In this document: positions 43,513-51,823 of the stretch, one piece after another | Layout: every line of letters starts with the position of its first letter | How positions within the stretch are numbered: position 1 is the first letter of the stretch | Assembly: GCF_040096355.1 (NCBI RefSeq) | Contig: NZ_JBBMEX010000014.1 | Span: 29,220 to 93,219 of the forward strand | Length of the DNA: 64,000 bases | Origin: Maccoyibacter intestinihominis | GTDB lineage: Bacteria > Bacillota > Clostridia > Lachnospirales > Lachnospiraceae | Direction of reading: 5' to 3' | The notes under the pieces: generated by a model | Told to the model about the DNA's origin: nothing | Databases searched by the model: none | Seen by the model: only the letters and a program-made list of their open reading frames with translations | Translations under genes and position numbers: made by a program

Positions 43513-43767
43513 TTATTTTGCCAGTGGCTTTACGAAAAGTAAGAGCATTGCAACTAACAGACCATAAAGACCTGTTGTCTCTGCTACCGCCTGTCCTAAT
43601 AACATGGTAGAAGTGATATCGGATTTTGCACCCGGATTTCTTCCTACTGCTGCTGCTGCATGTCCTGCTGCAATACCCTGACCAATACCAGGTCCGATAC
43701 CTGCGATAACTGCAAGACCTGCTCCGATTGCTGAGCATGCTAAAATTAAATCATTTCCTGTAATCAT
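43513..43767 (-). CDS. atpE: F-type ATP synthase c subunit (predicted Na+-binding)
   Basis: An 84-residue hairpin membrane protein forming the rotor ring. Two helices flank the polar loop GRNPGAK. The ion site reads Q30 in GPGIGQG, V61, E63 and T64 in GQAVAETTG, with Y68 following. This matches the Na+-binding pattern (Gln, Val, Glu, Ser/Thr, Tyr) described for Ilyobacter-type c subunits rather than a plain proton ring. Coupling to Na+ is therefore predicted from sequence. AGGAGG precedes the ATG. Confidence 0.96.
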   Translation of the reverse strand: MITGNDLILACSAIGAGLAVIAGIGPGIGQGIAAGHAAAAVGRNPGAKSDITSTMLLGQAVAETTGLYGLLVAMLLLFVKPLAK

Positions 43768-43789
43768 AATATAATCCTCCTAAAATAAC

Positions 43790-44512
43790 TTATTCTGTGT
43801 CCATTGCCTGATTTACATACGTCATTGTCAGCATACAGAATACATATGTCTGAATTGCTCCTGAGAATAAATCAAAGTAGACATGTAATGCTGCCGGCCA
43901 TGCGATTGCAATTTTCGCTAAAAGGCCATAAATCAATGCCATGATTACGGTTCCCGATAATACATTTGCGAATAAACGCAAAGACAGGGATACCGGCACT
44001 GCCAAATCTCCAATAATATTAATCGGTGCCCAGAATGGCCACGGATCACAAAGACCCTGGAGCACACCTTTTACCTTCTGATACTTGAATTTACAGAATG
44101 TGATCATGGTAAATGTAATCAATGCCATTGCCAGCGTTGTTCCATAATCCGCAGTTGGTGGTCTGAGTCCAAACAGACCGGATATATTGCTGAATAAAAT
44201 AAATAAAAAGATGGTGCTGATATAGTTCTTAAACTTCCGGGAATTCTCTCCCATTACATTTTCCACCATACCATCTAATTTCTCCACTATCAGCTCTGCG
44301 ATATTCTGTAACGTATCAGGTACATCCGTTGCATGCTTCATCTTACGGTTTATTACAAAGGCAAATCCGATCAATACCAGCATTACGATCAGCACACATA
44401 CATGTGTCGTCGTGATCCATACTTTATGACCGAATAATTCATAGGAAAAAAGCCCATGTATCATAAAATCAATATCATCTGCTCCGGACGCCATCAAAAT
44501 TGCATCACTCAC
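43790..44512 (-). CDS. atpB: F-type ATP synthase a subunit
   Basis: A 240-residue polytopic stator subunit that carries the ion half-channels. The essential Arg lies in SLSLRLFANVLSGTVIM, and the C-terminal segment is AIQTYVFCMLTMTYV. The start is GTG (44510-44512) with AGGAGG 7 bases upstream; a later ATG six codons in has no site. It follows atpI by 22 bases. Confidence 0.95.
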   Translation of the reverse strand: MSDAILMASGADDIDFMIHGLFSYELFGHKVWITTTHVCVLIVMLVLIGFAFVINRKMKHATDVPDTLQNIAELIVEKLDGMVENVMGENSRKFKNYISTIFLFILFSNISGLFGLRPPTADYGTTLAMALITFTMITFCKFKYQKVKGVLQGLCDPWPFWAPINIIGDLAVPVSLSLRLFANVLSGTVIMALIYGLLAKIAIAWPAALHVYFDLFSGAIQTYVFCMLTMTYVNQAMDTE

Positions 44513-44534
44513 AATTTCACCTCCTTAGTTACTG

Positions 44535-44972
44535 TTATATGACAGTACTGTTCTCTGACGGTTTCTCCTCCCCCTCACTACCATACAGTACTCTATGAAT
44601 AAAAGGCTGCAGATAGGCCGCTGCCTTTAATCCCATAACTCCGACAAATTCCATTAGTACATTTCCTAAGCGGAATTTTAACGTGACAAAAAATATGATC
44701 ACTACTATCATATATCTTAGAAGGGACCATGCGACAATCTTATTTTTTGCATGATTCTCGCCATTGAGTGCAATCGCATCTTCGATCACAACAGCAATAT
44801 GGATCGCCATTCCCATTGCCATCGCAATGCCAATCCAAAGTCCCGTGCTATAAAGCAATTTATCTTTTACAAACCAGACTCCTATGAACTGCACCAGCAG
44901 ACCATAGAGTACAATCCCAAGCAAAAGAGCCGGAAGTGCCTTGTTAAGTCTCTTTATCATGCTTCTTATCAT
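44535..44972 (-). CDS. atpI: AtpI-like ATP synthase accessory protein
   Basis: A 145-residue membrane protein with about four hydrophobic helices (LPALLLGIVLYGLLVQFIGV, GLWIGIAMAMGMAIHIAVV, LLRYMIVVIIFFVTL). AtpI-like proteins assist c-ring assembly. The start region overlaps the end of atpZ by about 29 bases. The ATG at 44972 was used; an in-frame GTG one codon earlier and an ATG at 44960 are alternatives, none with a clear ribosome site. Confidence 0.75.
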   Translation of the reverse strand: MIRSMIKRLNKALPALLLGIVLYGLLVQFIGVWFVKDKLLYSTGLWIGIAMAMGMAIHIAVVIEDAIALNGENHAKNKIVAWSLLRYMIVVIIFFVTLKFRLGNVLMEFVGVMGLKAAAYLQPFIHRVLYGSEGEEKPSENSTVI

Positions 44973-45183
44973 CACTTTCGTATATTTTTTTTGCTACGAT
45001 ATAGCAATTTCGGAACCCGGCAAGAGCTCCTAAAATAAATAATGGAATTATAAAAAAGCCGAGACCTGACTTTTTATCAATAAAAATACCAAGTCCCGTA
45101 CATAAAAAAATAGGAACTATCATGTTAATACCAAATTGTGTAATCAGAACAAGTGACTGATAAACGCTCTTTTTGTACTTCAC
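44944..45183 (-). CDS. atpZ: AtpZ/AtpI-type small membrane protein
   Basis: A 79-residue protein with two membrane helices and the AtpZ pattern (SLVLITQFGINMIVPIFLC, then GLGIFIDKKSGLGFF). AtpZ proteins act in ATP synthase assembly or Mg2+ supply. The start is GTG (45181-45183) because AAAGGAG lies 6 bases upstream. The ATG at 45228 would lie at the predicted transcription start. It is the first gene of the atp operon. Confidence 0.85.
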   Translation of the reverse strand: MKYKKSVYQSLVLITQFGINMIVPIFLCTGLGIFIDKKSGLGFFIIPLFILGALAGFRNCYIVAKKIYESDDKKHDKET

Positions 45184-45228
45184 ACATAGCTCCTTTCCGT
45201 TTGCATACCGCAAACTATATAGATTCAT

Positions 45229-45256
45229 ATTATACTATTTTTCTTAAAATTGTCCA
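45229..45256 (-). promoter_or_regulatory. Promoter of the atp operon
   Basis: TGGACA (45251-45256), 16-bp spacer, TATAAT (45229-45234). Start near 45222 gives a leader of about 40 bases. Confidence 0.8.
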
Positions 45257-45340
45257 CAGTATTTCTCAAAATTTTCACACATTTTATTTTTCCATATTCC
45301 ACCTGTTTTATAACTGATTTCCTATGGTTTTCCGGGTATT

Positions 45341-45826
45341 TTATAAAATCATCTTAATCTCCCGGTTCGTATGTTCATATTTGCGGTATTTTACACCTGC
45401 TGCATCTAACATTCTCTTAGACGCAATGACTCCCGGTGTGTTTTTGTATTTATCTTCATCGTAGATGATATAGCGGATCCCGGACTGTATAATGGCTTTT
45501 GCACATTCGTTACACGGAAAAAGTGAAACATATAACGTAGAACCCTCCAGACTGCCGCCACGGTAATTCAAAATGGCATTCAATTCACTGTGTGTCGTGT
45601 AAAAATATTTGTTGTCTAACGGTTCGCCCTCTCTCGCCCATGGAAACTCATCATCGGAACATCCTGACGGAAATCCGTTGTAGCCCATGGATAAGATCTT
45701 ATGATCCGGACTTACGATACAGGCTCCCACCTGTGTATTCGGGTCTTTTGAACGCATGCCGGAAAGCATTGCCACGCCCATAAAATATTCATCCCAACTG
45801 ATATAGTCTTCCCTTTTGTCACTCAT
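45341..45826 (-). CDS. dCMP deaminase family protein
   Basis: A 161-residue zinc-dependent cytidine/deoxycytidylate deaminase-fold enzyme, probably dCMP to dUMP, as in the ComEB group. Zinc motif HSELNAI (His and catalytic Glu) and LFPCNECAKAII (two Cys) are visible. The start at 45826 has GGAAGGAGG upstream; an in-frame ATG 14 codons earlier lies in the palindrome before the gene. It follows upp and works in the same pyrimidine salvage context. Confidence 0.93.
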   Translation of the reverse strand: MSDKREDYISWDEYFMGVAMLSGMRSKDPNTQVGACIVSPDHKILSMGYNGFPSGCSDDEFPWAREGEPLDNKYFYTTHSELNAILNYRGGSLEGSTLYVSLFPCNECAKAIIQSGIRYIIYDEDKYKNTPGVIASKRMLDAAGVKYRKYEHTNREIKMIL

Positions 45827-45857
45827 ATGTATTCCTCCTTCCAATATATATGAAGAA

Positions 45858-45883
45858 CGGATTGTCAAATATTTGACAATCCG
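45858..45883. terminator. 26-bp perfect palindrome after upp
   Basis: CGGATTGTCAAAT is followed directly by its reverse complement. It can fold as an 11-bp stem with a 4-base loop in RNA. A weak TTCTTC tail follows on the minus strand, so it may be the upp terminator or an operator for the deaminase gene. Confidence 0.55.
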
Positions 45884-45897
45884 CTGTATTCTTTCTC

Positions 45898-46527
45898 CTA
45901 TTTTGTACCGAAAATACGGTCTCCCGCATCTCCAAGTCCCGGTACGATATATCCATGCTCATTCAGATGATCATCTAATGCTCCAACGATCACATCAACA
46001 TCCGGGTGTGCTTCCTGCATACGTTTTACACCTTCCGGTGCTGCAATAATGCACATGAAATGAATTCTCTTTACACCCTTGTCCTTTAACATCTGGATCG
46101 CAGCAACGGAAGAACCTCCGGTTGCAAGCATCGGGTCTACCACGAATACTTCACGCTCATCACAGTCTTTTGGCAGCTTGCAGTAATATTCTACCGGCTC
46201 TAAAGTCTCTTCATTTCGGTATAATCCGATATGACCTACTTTTGCGGATGGGATCATTGCTAACATTCCATCTACCATTCCAAGACCTGCTCTTAAGATC
46301 GGAACGACTGCTAATTTCTTTCCTTTTAATTCCTTTACGGTTGTAGCACAGATCGGTGTGGTGATCTCCACATCTGTTAACTCTAAATCTCTGGTTGCCT
46401 CATAGCACATCAGCATTGCAATCTCACTGATCAGTGTTCTGAAATCCTTTGAACCGGTATCTGCTCTTCGTATCCATCCGATTTTATGCTGAATGAGCGG
46501 GTGATCCATAACAATTACTTTTGACAT
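45898..46527 (-). CDS. upp: Uracil phosphoribosyltransferase
   Basis: A 209-residue enzyme making UMP from uracil and PRPP in pyrimidine salvage. The PRPP-binding loop is VFVVDPMLATGGSSVAAIQM read as FVVDPMLATGGSSVA. The uracil-binding C-terminus is GYIVPGLGDAGDRIFGTK. GAAGGAG precedes the ATG. Its start overlaps the end of the TsaC-fusion gene by 13 bases, so the two are cotranscribed. Confidence 0.97.
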   Translation of the reverse strand: MSKVIVMDHPLIQHKIGWIRRADTGSKDFRTLISEIAMLMCYEATRDLELTDVEITTPICATTVKELKGKKLAVVPILRAGLGMVDGMLAMIPSAKVGHIGLYRNEETLEPVEYYCKLPKDCDEREVFVVDPMLATGGSSVAAIQMLKDKGVKRIHFMCIIAAPEGVKRMQEAHPDVDVIVGALDDHLNEHGYIVPGLGDAGDRIFGTK

Positions 46528-48050
46528 TTTTCTTCTCCTTCATTAAGTATTTTAACTAATTTTTTTATCGACTTATTCAATGTTTCATAACAGATCCCAT
46601 ATGCCTGAAGGTTTCCGCCATATGGATTTAAAATCTCTAACTCATCCCCTACAAACTCTGTCAGTACCGCAACATCTTCTTTTTCCACATTCGGAAAAAG
46701 CTCAAATATCTTCTGACGGCTCTCCTCACTCATAGTAAGGATCAATGTATTGTCTGTAATATCCTCTTCGGTGATCTGCTCCGACATAAAACCTTCCGAC
46801 TTTAAACCGTTACTGATCATGACCGCCTCTGCCTTCTGATTCAAAGGTTCAGGGAAAAGCACTACCAGTCCACGCGAAAGTACTTCCACCGGACGGTTTA
46901 ATATCTGTTCCTCTAAAATGCCTGCCGCCATCGGTGCCCGGCATGTCCCCCCATCCTCTGCAAATATGATCCTGTCGTATGCCTTCATCTTTTTCTCCTG
47001 TACTGCCTGCAAAACATGGTGACCTGCTGCTTTTAACAGACGGTTCATAATTGCCTGCCCCAGTCCTTCGGATTCAAAGCTCTCAGAGTAGATGGTATCC
47101 ACATCCAGATCATCAAATTTACGCAGTATGCCATAAAGATGTCTTGCAATCGCATCTTCGTCTTCTCTTGCTCCAATGCTGATGACATCTCCACACCGGT
47201 ATTCTCCGGCTGTTTCATCGGTTGCTATAATTCCTATCTTTTTCCCCTGTGATATCCCTGTATGTGATAAATAGTTAATCGTGCCTATCACATCCTTTTT
47301 TTCACCGGTAACGACGGTAAGATCTGCCTTTGGTGCATAATGCCTGTACTTCATCCCCGGTGCTTTCGGTTTCTGCAATGAATCAGATGCGATCAATCCC
47401 GGATCTACATGAACCTCTCCGATCACTTCTTCTAACATCTCCTGTGTAATATATCCCGGACGCAGGATCATCGGTGTCTCTTCCGTTAAATCGATGATCG
47501 TAGATTCAATTCCGATCCCTACGCTTCCACCGTCTAAGATCAAAGGAATCTTCTCGTTTAAGTCTGTCATGACATGCTCTGCTGTCGTAGGACTTGGTCT
47601 GCCGGATGTATTGGCACTTGGTGCCGCAATATAAGTTCCGCTTGCCGCTATCAATGCCAGCGCTACCGGATGGTTCGGCATCCGCACTGCCACGGTGTCC
47701 ATTCCACCGGTTGTCTCATATGGAACTGCTGCACTCTTTTTTACGATCATGGTCAGTGGTCCCGGCCAGAATGCTTTCGCAAGTTTTACTGCCTTTCCCG
47801 GCACTTCATCCGTCAGATTTCTTAAAGCTGACACATCTGCTATATGAACGATCAAAGGGTTGTCAGATGGTCTTCCCTTTGCTTCGTAAATCTTCTTTGC
47901 TGCGGATGCCTGCATGGCATCTGCTCCGAGCCCGTATACTGTCTCGGTTGGAAATGCTACCAGCCCGCCATCACGAATGATAGCTGCTGCTTTTGCAATG
48001 ATTTTATCATCTATGGCTTCTAAATTTAGCTTCTCTATTTCTGTTTTCAT
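46515..48050 (-). CDS. TsaC/Sua5 threonylcarbamoyl-AMP synthase fused to a pseudo low-MW phosphatase
   Basis: A 511-residue two-part protein. Residues 1-335 are a full Sua5: the YrdC domain (GGLVAFPTETVYGLGADA, KGRPSDNPLIVHI, YIAAPSANTSGRPSPT) and the C-terminal Sua5 domain (PGMKYRHYAPKADL). It makes threonylcarbamoyl-AMP for the t6A tRNA base. Residues about 350-500 have the low-molecular-weight phosphatase fold. The P-loop reads FAEDGGTCRAPMA where active enzymes have VCxGNxCRSPMA, so the nucleophilic Cys is Glu. The usual DP acid motif is NPYGG. The second domain is probably inactive. The mRNA may be leaderless. Confidence 0.88.
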   Translation of the reverse strand: MKTEIEKLNLEAIDDKIIAKAAAIIRDGGLVAFPTETVYGLGADAMQASAAKKIYEAKGRPSDNPLIVHIADVSALRNLTDEVPGKAVKLAKAFWPGPLTMIVKKSAAVPYETTGGMDTVAVRMPNHPVALALIAASGTYIAAPSANTSGRPSPTTAEHVMTDLNEKIPLILDGGSVGIGIESTIIDLTEETPMILRPGYITQEMLEEVIGEVHVDPGLIASDSLQKPKAPGMKYRHYAPKADLTVVTGEKKDVIGTINYLSHTGISQGKKIGIIATDETAGEYRCGDVISIGAREDEDAIARHLYGILRKFDDLDVDTIYSESFESEGLGQAIMNRLLKAAGHHVLQAVQEKKMKAYDRIIFAEDGGTCRAPMAAGILEEQILNRPVEVLSRGLVVLFPEPLNQKAEAVMISNGLKSEGFMSEQITEEDITDNTLILTMSEESRQKIFELFPNVEKEDVAVLTEFVGDELEILNPYGGNLQAYGICYETLNKSIKKLVKILNEGEEKCQK

Positions 48051-48057
48051 AATTTTT

Positions 48058-48085
48058 ATTATACCACGTTATGAAAATATCGCAA
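48058..48085 (-). promoter_or_regulatory. Promoter of the TsaC-fusion/upp operon, possible leaderless start
   Basis: TTGCGA (48080-48085), 16-bp spacer, TATAAT (48058-48063). Seven bases separate the -10 element from the ATG, and no ribosome site is present. Confidence 0.65.
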
Positions 48086-48124
48086 CAAAAGAAACAATTC
48101 TTACAAGATTTGTAATATTTCTAT

Positions 48125-48832
48125 CTACGGTTTCTTTCCATCCTTTGCTTCTTCATTCAGATAATTTTCAATTCCTTTGCTGATCGCCACGGCAACTTTC
48201 TGCTGATATTCCGCGTCTGACAGCAGCTCTGCTTCCTGACGGTTACTCAAAAATCCACACTCTACAATAACCGTCGGTGTTTTTGTCTTTTTGAGCAGAT
48301 AATAACTCTCATTCGCTTTGGCTGTCCGGTGATTTTCTTTATCCAGTTCTGCAACCAGACTCTTTTGGAGAACTTCTGCTAACTCTTTTCCCTCCTGCGA
48401 TTCTCCATAATAAAAGACCTGTGCTCCCTTTACATATTCCTCAGGGTAACTGTTCTGATGAATACTAATGGTAAAAACAGGCTTTTCCTTATTAATAATT
48501 TCACAGCGTTTCTTCATGTCCTCTACTTTTTTATTGCGGGCAGTTCTGTGATATAACCCTTTATTGCTGTCTCTGGTCAGGACAATTCTGTATCCTTTTT
48601 TTTCTAAAATCTTTTGGAGTTTCTTTGCGATAGCAAGATTTAATTTCTTTTCTTTTTCCCCATTGATACCGATTTTCCCCGGATCATCTCCGCCATGACC
48701 GGCATCAATCACGATACAGGTCTGCGTTTTGGCAACTTTACTCTGCTGCACATAGATTGCACCGCGTTTTGCTAAAAATCCCGCGGACACAAGAAGAATG
48801 ACTGCCATAATAAGTTCTATTTTCTTTTTCAT
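48125..48832 (-). CDS. cwlD: N-acetylmuramoyl-L-alanine amidase (CwlD-like)
   Basis: A 235-residue exported Amidase_3 zinc enzyme that cuts the bond between MurNAc and the stem peptide. An N-terminal helix (5-22) acts as signal or anchor. Zinc ligands lie in VIDAGHGGDDPG, the following Glu (NGEKEKKLNLAIA) and SIHQNSYP; the catalytic Glu is in VIVECGFLSN. The size fits CwlD, which makes muramic-delta-lactam in spore cortex, or a general amidase. The ribosome site is weak. Confidence 0.88.
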   Translation of the reverse strand: MKKKIELIMAVILLVSAGFLAKRGAIYVQQSKVAKTQTCIVIDAGHGGDDPGKIGINGEKEKKLNLAIAKKLQKILEKKGYRIVLTRDSNKGLYHRTARNKKVEDMKKRCEIINKEKPVFTISIHQNSYPEEYVKGAQVFYYGESQEGKELAEVLQKSLVAELDKENHRTAKANESYYLLKKTKTPTVIVECGFLSNRQEAELLSDAEYQQKVAVAISKGIENYLNEEAKDGKKP

Positions 48833-48899
48833 ACCGAGCTTTGCCTGAGATATTTAAGTTGTTGTAGTCTATGCGAGCTAAACTCTAAATATGTTTCTC

Positions 48900-49121
48900 T
48901 GTGCAAGGAACTCCATATTCTCTGATATAATTAAGATATGGAAATTATGTTCCGCTCACATTGTTTGCCGCTTGCACAGATCAGATATGGAAAGTTTCTT
49001 TTTGTGCAATGGAAATGAAACTCAAAAAATCGTGTCACCCACTGGTGGCACGATTTTTGTTTTAAGAGGTTCATTGGAATGGTTTGCACAAGGAAACTTG
49101 GAATGTCTGATTTGTGCAAAC
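48900..49121. repeat. REPIN-like cluster of TTGCACA-bounded palindromes
   Basis: Fills most of the 300-bp gap 48833-49132. Three palindromic units: 48900-48978 (TGTGCAAG...CTTGCACA, with inner GGAAC/GTTCC and CCATAT/ATATGG), 48972-49009 (TTGCACA...TGTGCAA), and 49082-49121 (GTTTGCACAA...TTGTGCAAAC). The second and third have similar interiors in opposite orientation (ATCAGATATGGAAAGTTTC against GAAACTTGGAATGTCTGAT), so they form arms of a larger cruciform around a terminator. The interior of the second unit recurs at 34171-34192. Confidence 0.65.
49024..49060. terminator. Bidirectional terminator between cwlD and the GH18 gene
   Basis: AAAAATCGTG-TCACC pairs with GGTGG-CACGATTTTT around a CACT loop. 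T-runs follow on both strands. It would stop the GH18 transcript. Confidence 0.85.
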
Positions 49122-49132
49122 TACAAAGAACC

Positions 49133-50833
49133 TTAATTTACATATTTAATAATAGTATCCCAGACCGTAGGATCTTCCATGCCAAGCTTCCATACGGATG
49201 TTCCGGCAATCTTGGCTTTTTTTGCTGCCTTTAATTTCTGCTCAATGGACTGCGATTCTTCCATCCACATTTTGTAGGTCTTTCCATCCTTCTGGTACTC
49301 GATATAATACTGACCGTATTTATCTGACCATTTTGGTGAAGCTCCACTGTTATTCACTACGGTCTGCTGGTTATTCATCTTCACTACTTCAGAGGTTACC
49401 GTTACCTTTTTATCTTCACCTGTTGTCTCTGCCCAAAGTCTGGTATAGAACGGAAGTGCAAGGATCGTCTGCTCTGCCGGTACCTCTTTTAATGTATCTT
49501 TTATTCCATTCTTTACAAAATCAATGGATGCTACAGAACCGGCTTCTTCCGAGCCTTTGTAATGTTCATCATAGCCCATGATAATAATATAATCTGCAAA
49601 GCAGGACTGCTCTTTCCGATTATAAAATGCGGTATAAGAAGATGGTACATAATTATCTATGGATAATACAAGGTCATTTTTCTTACACTTTATGGAAAGC
49701 TCACGGATAAACTGTATATATCCTTCCCCGGCATCCGTACTCAAGGCTTCCATATCTACATTGATACCGTCTAAATCATACCGGATCGCTGCAGAGATCA
49801 GATTATTAGTCAGATTCTCCCGTGTAGAGGTATGCGTCAGCACCTGTGTCGTATCCACATCCGGATTCTCCAGATTGCTTACCAATGCCCAGACTTCTAC
49901 ATTATGCTGATGTGCATAAGTCACATAATCACTGCTTACTAAAGTTTTGATCCCTCCGTTATTATCGTCCAGATAAAACCATGTCGGAGAGATGACATTG
50001 ACACCCTTTGTCGCAGAAATTACATTCGCAAGTGTACTGTTGGCTGTCGGTTCCGTTACCTGATGCCATGCCATGTTGATCTTTTCTTTTTTCAGATTAT
50101 GTGTGATCTGTGGTTCCTTAAAATCACTTTTTAATTCTTTCTTTTCTGCCTTATCAAGCTGGCGGTTCTTCACATAACCGATATATCCGTCTTTGGTGCA
50201 GACTTTTGTCCACTTTTCACCTGACTCTACAATGGTAACTGTTTCATCCTTTTTTACAGTTCTTAAAATAGGACTCTTAATGCCGCCCTTTACACGAAGC
50301 TCCGCATCCTTTTTAACAGAAGACTGCTCGATGGTTCCCCAGGTCTTTGTTAAGGTGATACGATTCGGATCTTTGTACATTTTATATTTAATATTTGTAT
50401 ATTTTTTCACAAAATCCAGTGCCACATATGTTTTATCTGCATCGGCATATACGATGGTATAATTCTCCGTATGCTTTTCTTTTGCTGTCTGATATTCACT
50501 GCTGCCCGCTGCTACGGAAGTGACTTCCGAAGGTGTTGTATACAGAAGTTTGTTCTCATTTCCATCCCAGTAAAATCTCTGATTTAACGTATCATGCAAA
50601 AAACGGTATTCAATATAAATCTTTCCTGCCACTAACTTTGCCGTGGTATCCTGTTTTACATTGTCTACGATCACTGCTGTATCGTCAGCTTCCTTTAACT
50701 GATAGTATTCTTTTAAATCAGCCTTTTCCTTAGACGGAACATACTTCTCTATGACTGCTTTTCCTGTTAACATGAGGACTACTACTACAATCAAAAGCAC
50801 GACCGCAAGGACAGGCGATGTTTTTTTCTTCAT
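49133..50833 (-). CDS. GH18-family protein with SH3 domain (SleL/YaaH-like)
   Basis: A 566-residue cell-wall-associated protein. A membrane anchor (8-24) is followed by a copper-amine-oxidase-N-like region (about 50-165), a bacterial SH3 domain (about 172-232) and a GH18 barrel (250-566). The catalytic DxxDxDxE-type motif appears as YDLDGINVDMEAL, with MGYDEHYKG and LPFYTRLW as other barrel landmarks. Relatives cleave peptidoglycan GlcNAc linkages in spore cortex or act as wall-remodelling enzymes. GGGAGG lies 7 bases before the ATG. Confidence 0.9.
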   Translation of the reverse strand: MKKKTSPVLAVVLLIVVVVLMLTGKAVIEKYVPSKEKADLKEYYQLKEADDTAVIVDNVKQDTTAKLVAGKIYIEYRFLHDTLNQRFYWDGNENKLLYTTPSEVTSVAAGSSEYQTAKEKHTENYTIVYADADKTYVALDFVKKYTNIKYKMYKDPNRITLTKTWGTIEQSSVKKDAELRVKGGIKSPILRTVKKDETVTIVESGEKWTKVCTKDGYIGYVKNRQLDKAEKKELKSDFKEPQITHNLKKEKINMAWHQVTEPTANSTLANVISATKGVNVISPTWFYLDDNNGGIKTLVSSDYVTYAHQHNVEVWALVSNLENPDVDTTQVLTHTSTRENLTNNLISAAIRYDLDGINVDMEALSTDAGEGYIQFIRELSIKCKKNDLVLSIDNYVPSSYTAFYNRKEQSCFADYIIIMGYDEHYKGSEEAGSVASIDFVKNGIKDTLKEVPAEQTILALPFYTRLWAETTGEDKKVTVTSEVVKMNNQQTVVNNSGASPKWSDKYGQYYIEYQKDGKTYKMWMEESQSIEQKLKAAKKAKIAGTSVWKLGMEDPTVWDTIIKYVN

Positions 50834-50862
50834 GTGTTACCTCCCTTATGATGTCTTTTGGT

Positions 50863-50871
50863 ATTATAGCA
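50863..50871 (-). promoter_or_regulatory. Extended -10 promoter of the GH18 gene
   Basis: TGCTATAAT (extended -10) lies 30 bases before the ATG; no good -35 is seen. Confidence 0.5.
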
Positions 50872-50919
50872 TATCTTGTCGCTTTCAATCCACCCTAAGA
50901 ACAGAATTTTCATAATATT

Positions 50920-50948
50920 GGAGGGAAGACGTTCTCCCCTCCGTTTTT
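50920..50948 (+). terminator. GC-rich hairpin between the GH18 gene and the small conserved ORF
   Basis: GGAGGG (50920-50925) pairs with CCCTCC (50937-50942), followed on the plus strand by GTTTTT. No plus-strand gene lies upstream; on the minus strand it may end the small gene weakly. Confidence 0.35.
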
Positions 50949-50981
50949 CGCAGGCATATCCGTCTCCTTCAATGCTTTTTA

Positions 50982-51194
50982 TTATCGATCTGTTATTTTG
51001 TCAAAATGTATCTCTTTCAACACCCCTTTCTGAAAAATATAATCACGCATATAAGTGGAATCCTCATTCACGGACATGGTTTCCATCACTTTTTTGGAAT
51101 CACTTGCATGCCCTTCCATCCAGATGCCGACTCCGCGTTCCTCTAACGTTTTTAATTCCATAAATAACTTGACTTCTTCTTTGTCTGGTACCAT
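50982..51194 (-). CDS. Small conserved-type hypothetical protein
   Basis: A 70-residue soluble protein (MVPDKEEVKLFMELKTLEER, GVGIWMEGHASDS, STYMRDYIFQKGVLKEIHFD). The mixed charged/hydrophobic pattern and clean ribosome site (GAGGA 5 bases before the ATG at 51192-51194) argue for a real gene. An in-frame ATG four codons upstream and a TTG nine codons upstream are alternatives. I recognise no function. It is alone between the GH18 gene and a long non-coding stretch. Confidence 0.6.
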   Translation of the reverse strand: MVPDKEEVKLFMELKTLEERGVGIWMEGHASDSKKVMETMSVNEDSTYMRDYIFQKGVLKEIHFDKITDR

Positions 51195-51751
51195 CTCATT
51201 CCTCATTTCTCCCGAACCCAAAAGGATCTTCTCTGTTCCGTTCTTTATCTTTTTAAGCTATGTTGTGATATATTATCGTTGATCCTACCAGATATGCTGA
51301 CAGACAGAGAAATCTGCTACAGTGTCTCGGGTTGCTTTTTTTCTTATCTTTTTTATCCCATCATCACCATATCCCTGTACTTTCACAAATTCCTTCCAGC
51401 CTGTCAGCCGGCCTCACCTCTCTTCTTCATCCGAACGGACGTTATTAGAGCATCCCTTTCTGTTAAAAAATATAAAATTATCCCTTTTCATTTTTCACTT
51501 ACTTGGAAAACTAATTGACAAACAGGATTGAACCTGTTTTTCAGATCTAAACTACAGATGCCGATGAATCATTTTGAATATATAATGAACGGCATGACTT
51601 TCTGTAATCTATAGATGGTCTTTCTTCTTTAGAATATTTCAGAAAGGTATCTCATATCTTTTTATATCATACTGGTAACAGAAAGACAACCCATTTTTAC
51701 ATTTTTTTGAATCTTTATGCTTTTTTTATAATCTCTTTCCTTAAAATTACA
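51195..51751. other. Non-coding stretch upstream of mecA
   Basis: About 560 bases, AT-rich and pyrimidine-rich, with no convincing gene. Short open frames on the plus strand lack ribosome sites. Two structures are visible: AAACAGG/CCTGTTT (51520-51539) followed by TTTC, and a longer imperfect pairing at about 51553-51615 (CTACAG-ATGCCG with CGGCAT...CTGTA). A remnant or small RNA is possible but unsupported. Confidence 0.4.
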
Positions 51752-51780
51752 TTTACATATTCTGATTATTTGATTATAAT
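51752..51780 (+). promoter_or_regulatory. Promoter of mecA
   Basis: TTTACA (51752-51757), 17-bp spacer, TATAAT (51775-51780). Confidence 0.8.
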
Positions 51781-51823
51781 AATAGTACCAATTACTTGAG
51801 TTTCTTGAAAAGGAAGTGATTTT

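Noticed and set aside
43448..43738. Open frame of 96 codons overlapping atpE
   Set aside because: Out-of-frame shadow of the c-subunit gene, rich in Ser/Arg/Cys repeats that mirror the glycine/alanine-rich coding strand.
51279..51518. Plus-strand open frame of 79 codons between the small ORF and mecA
   Set aside because: No ribosome site, no recognisable family, and a composition typical of pyrimidine-rich non-coding DNA.
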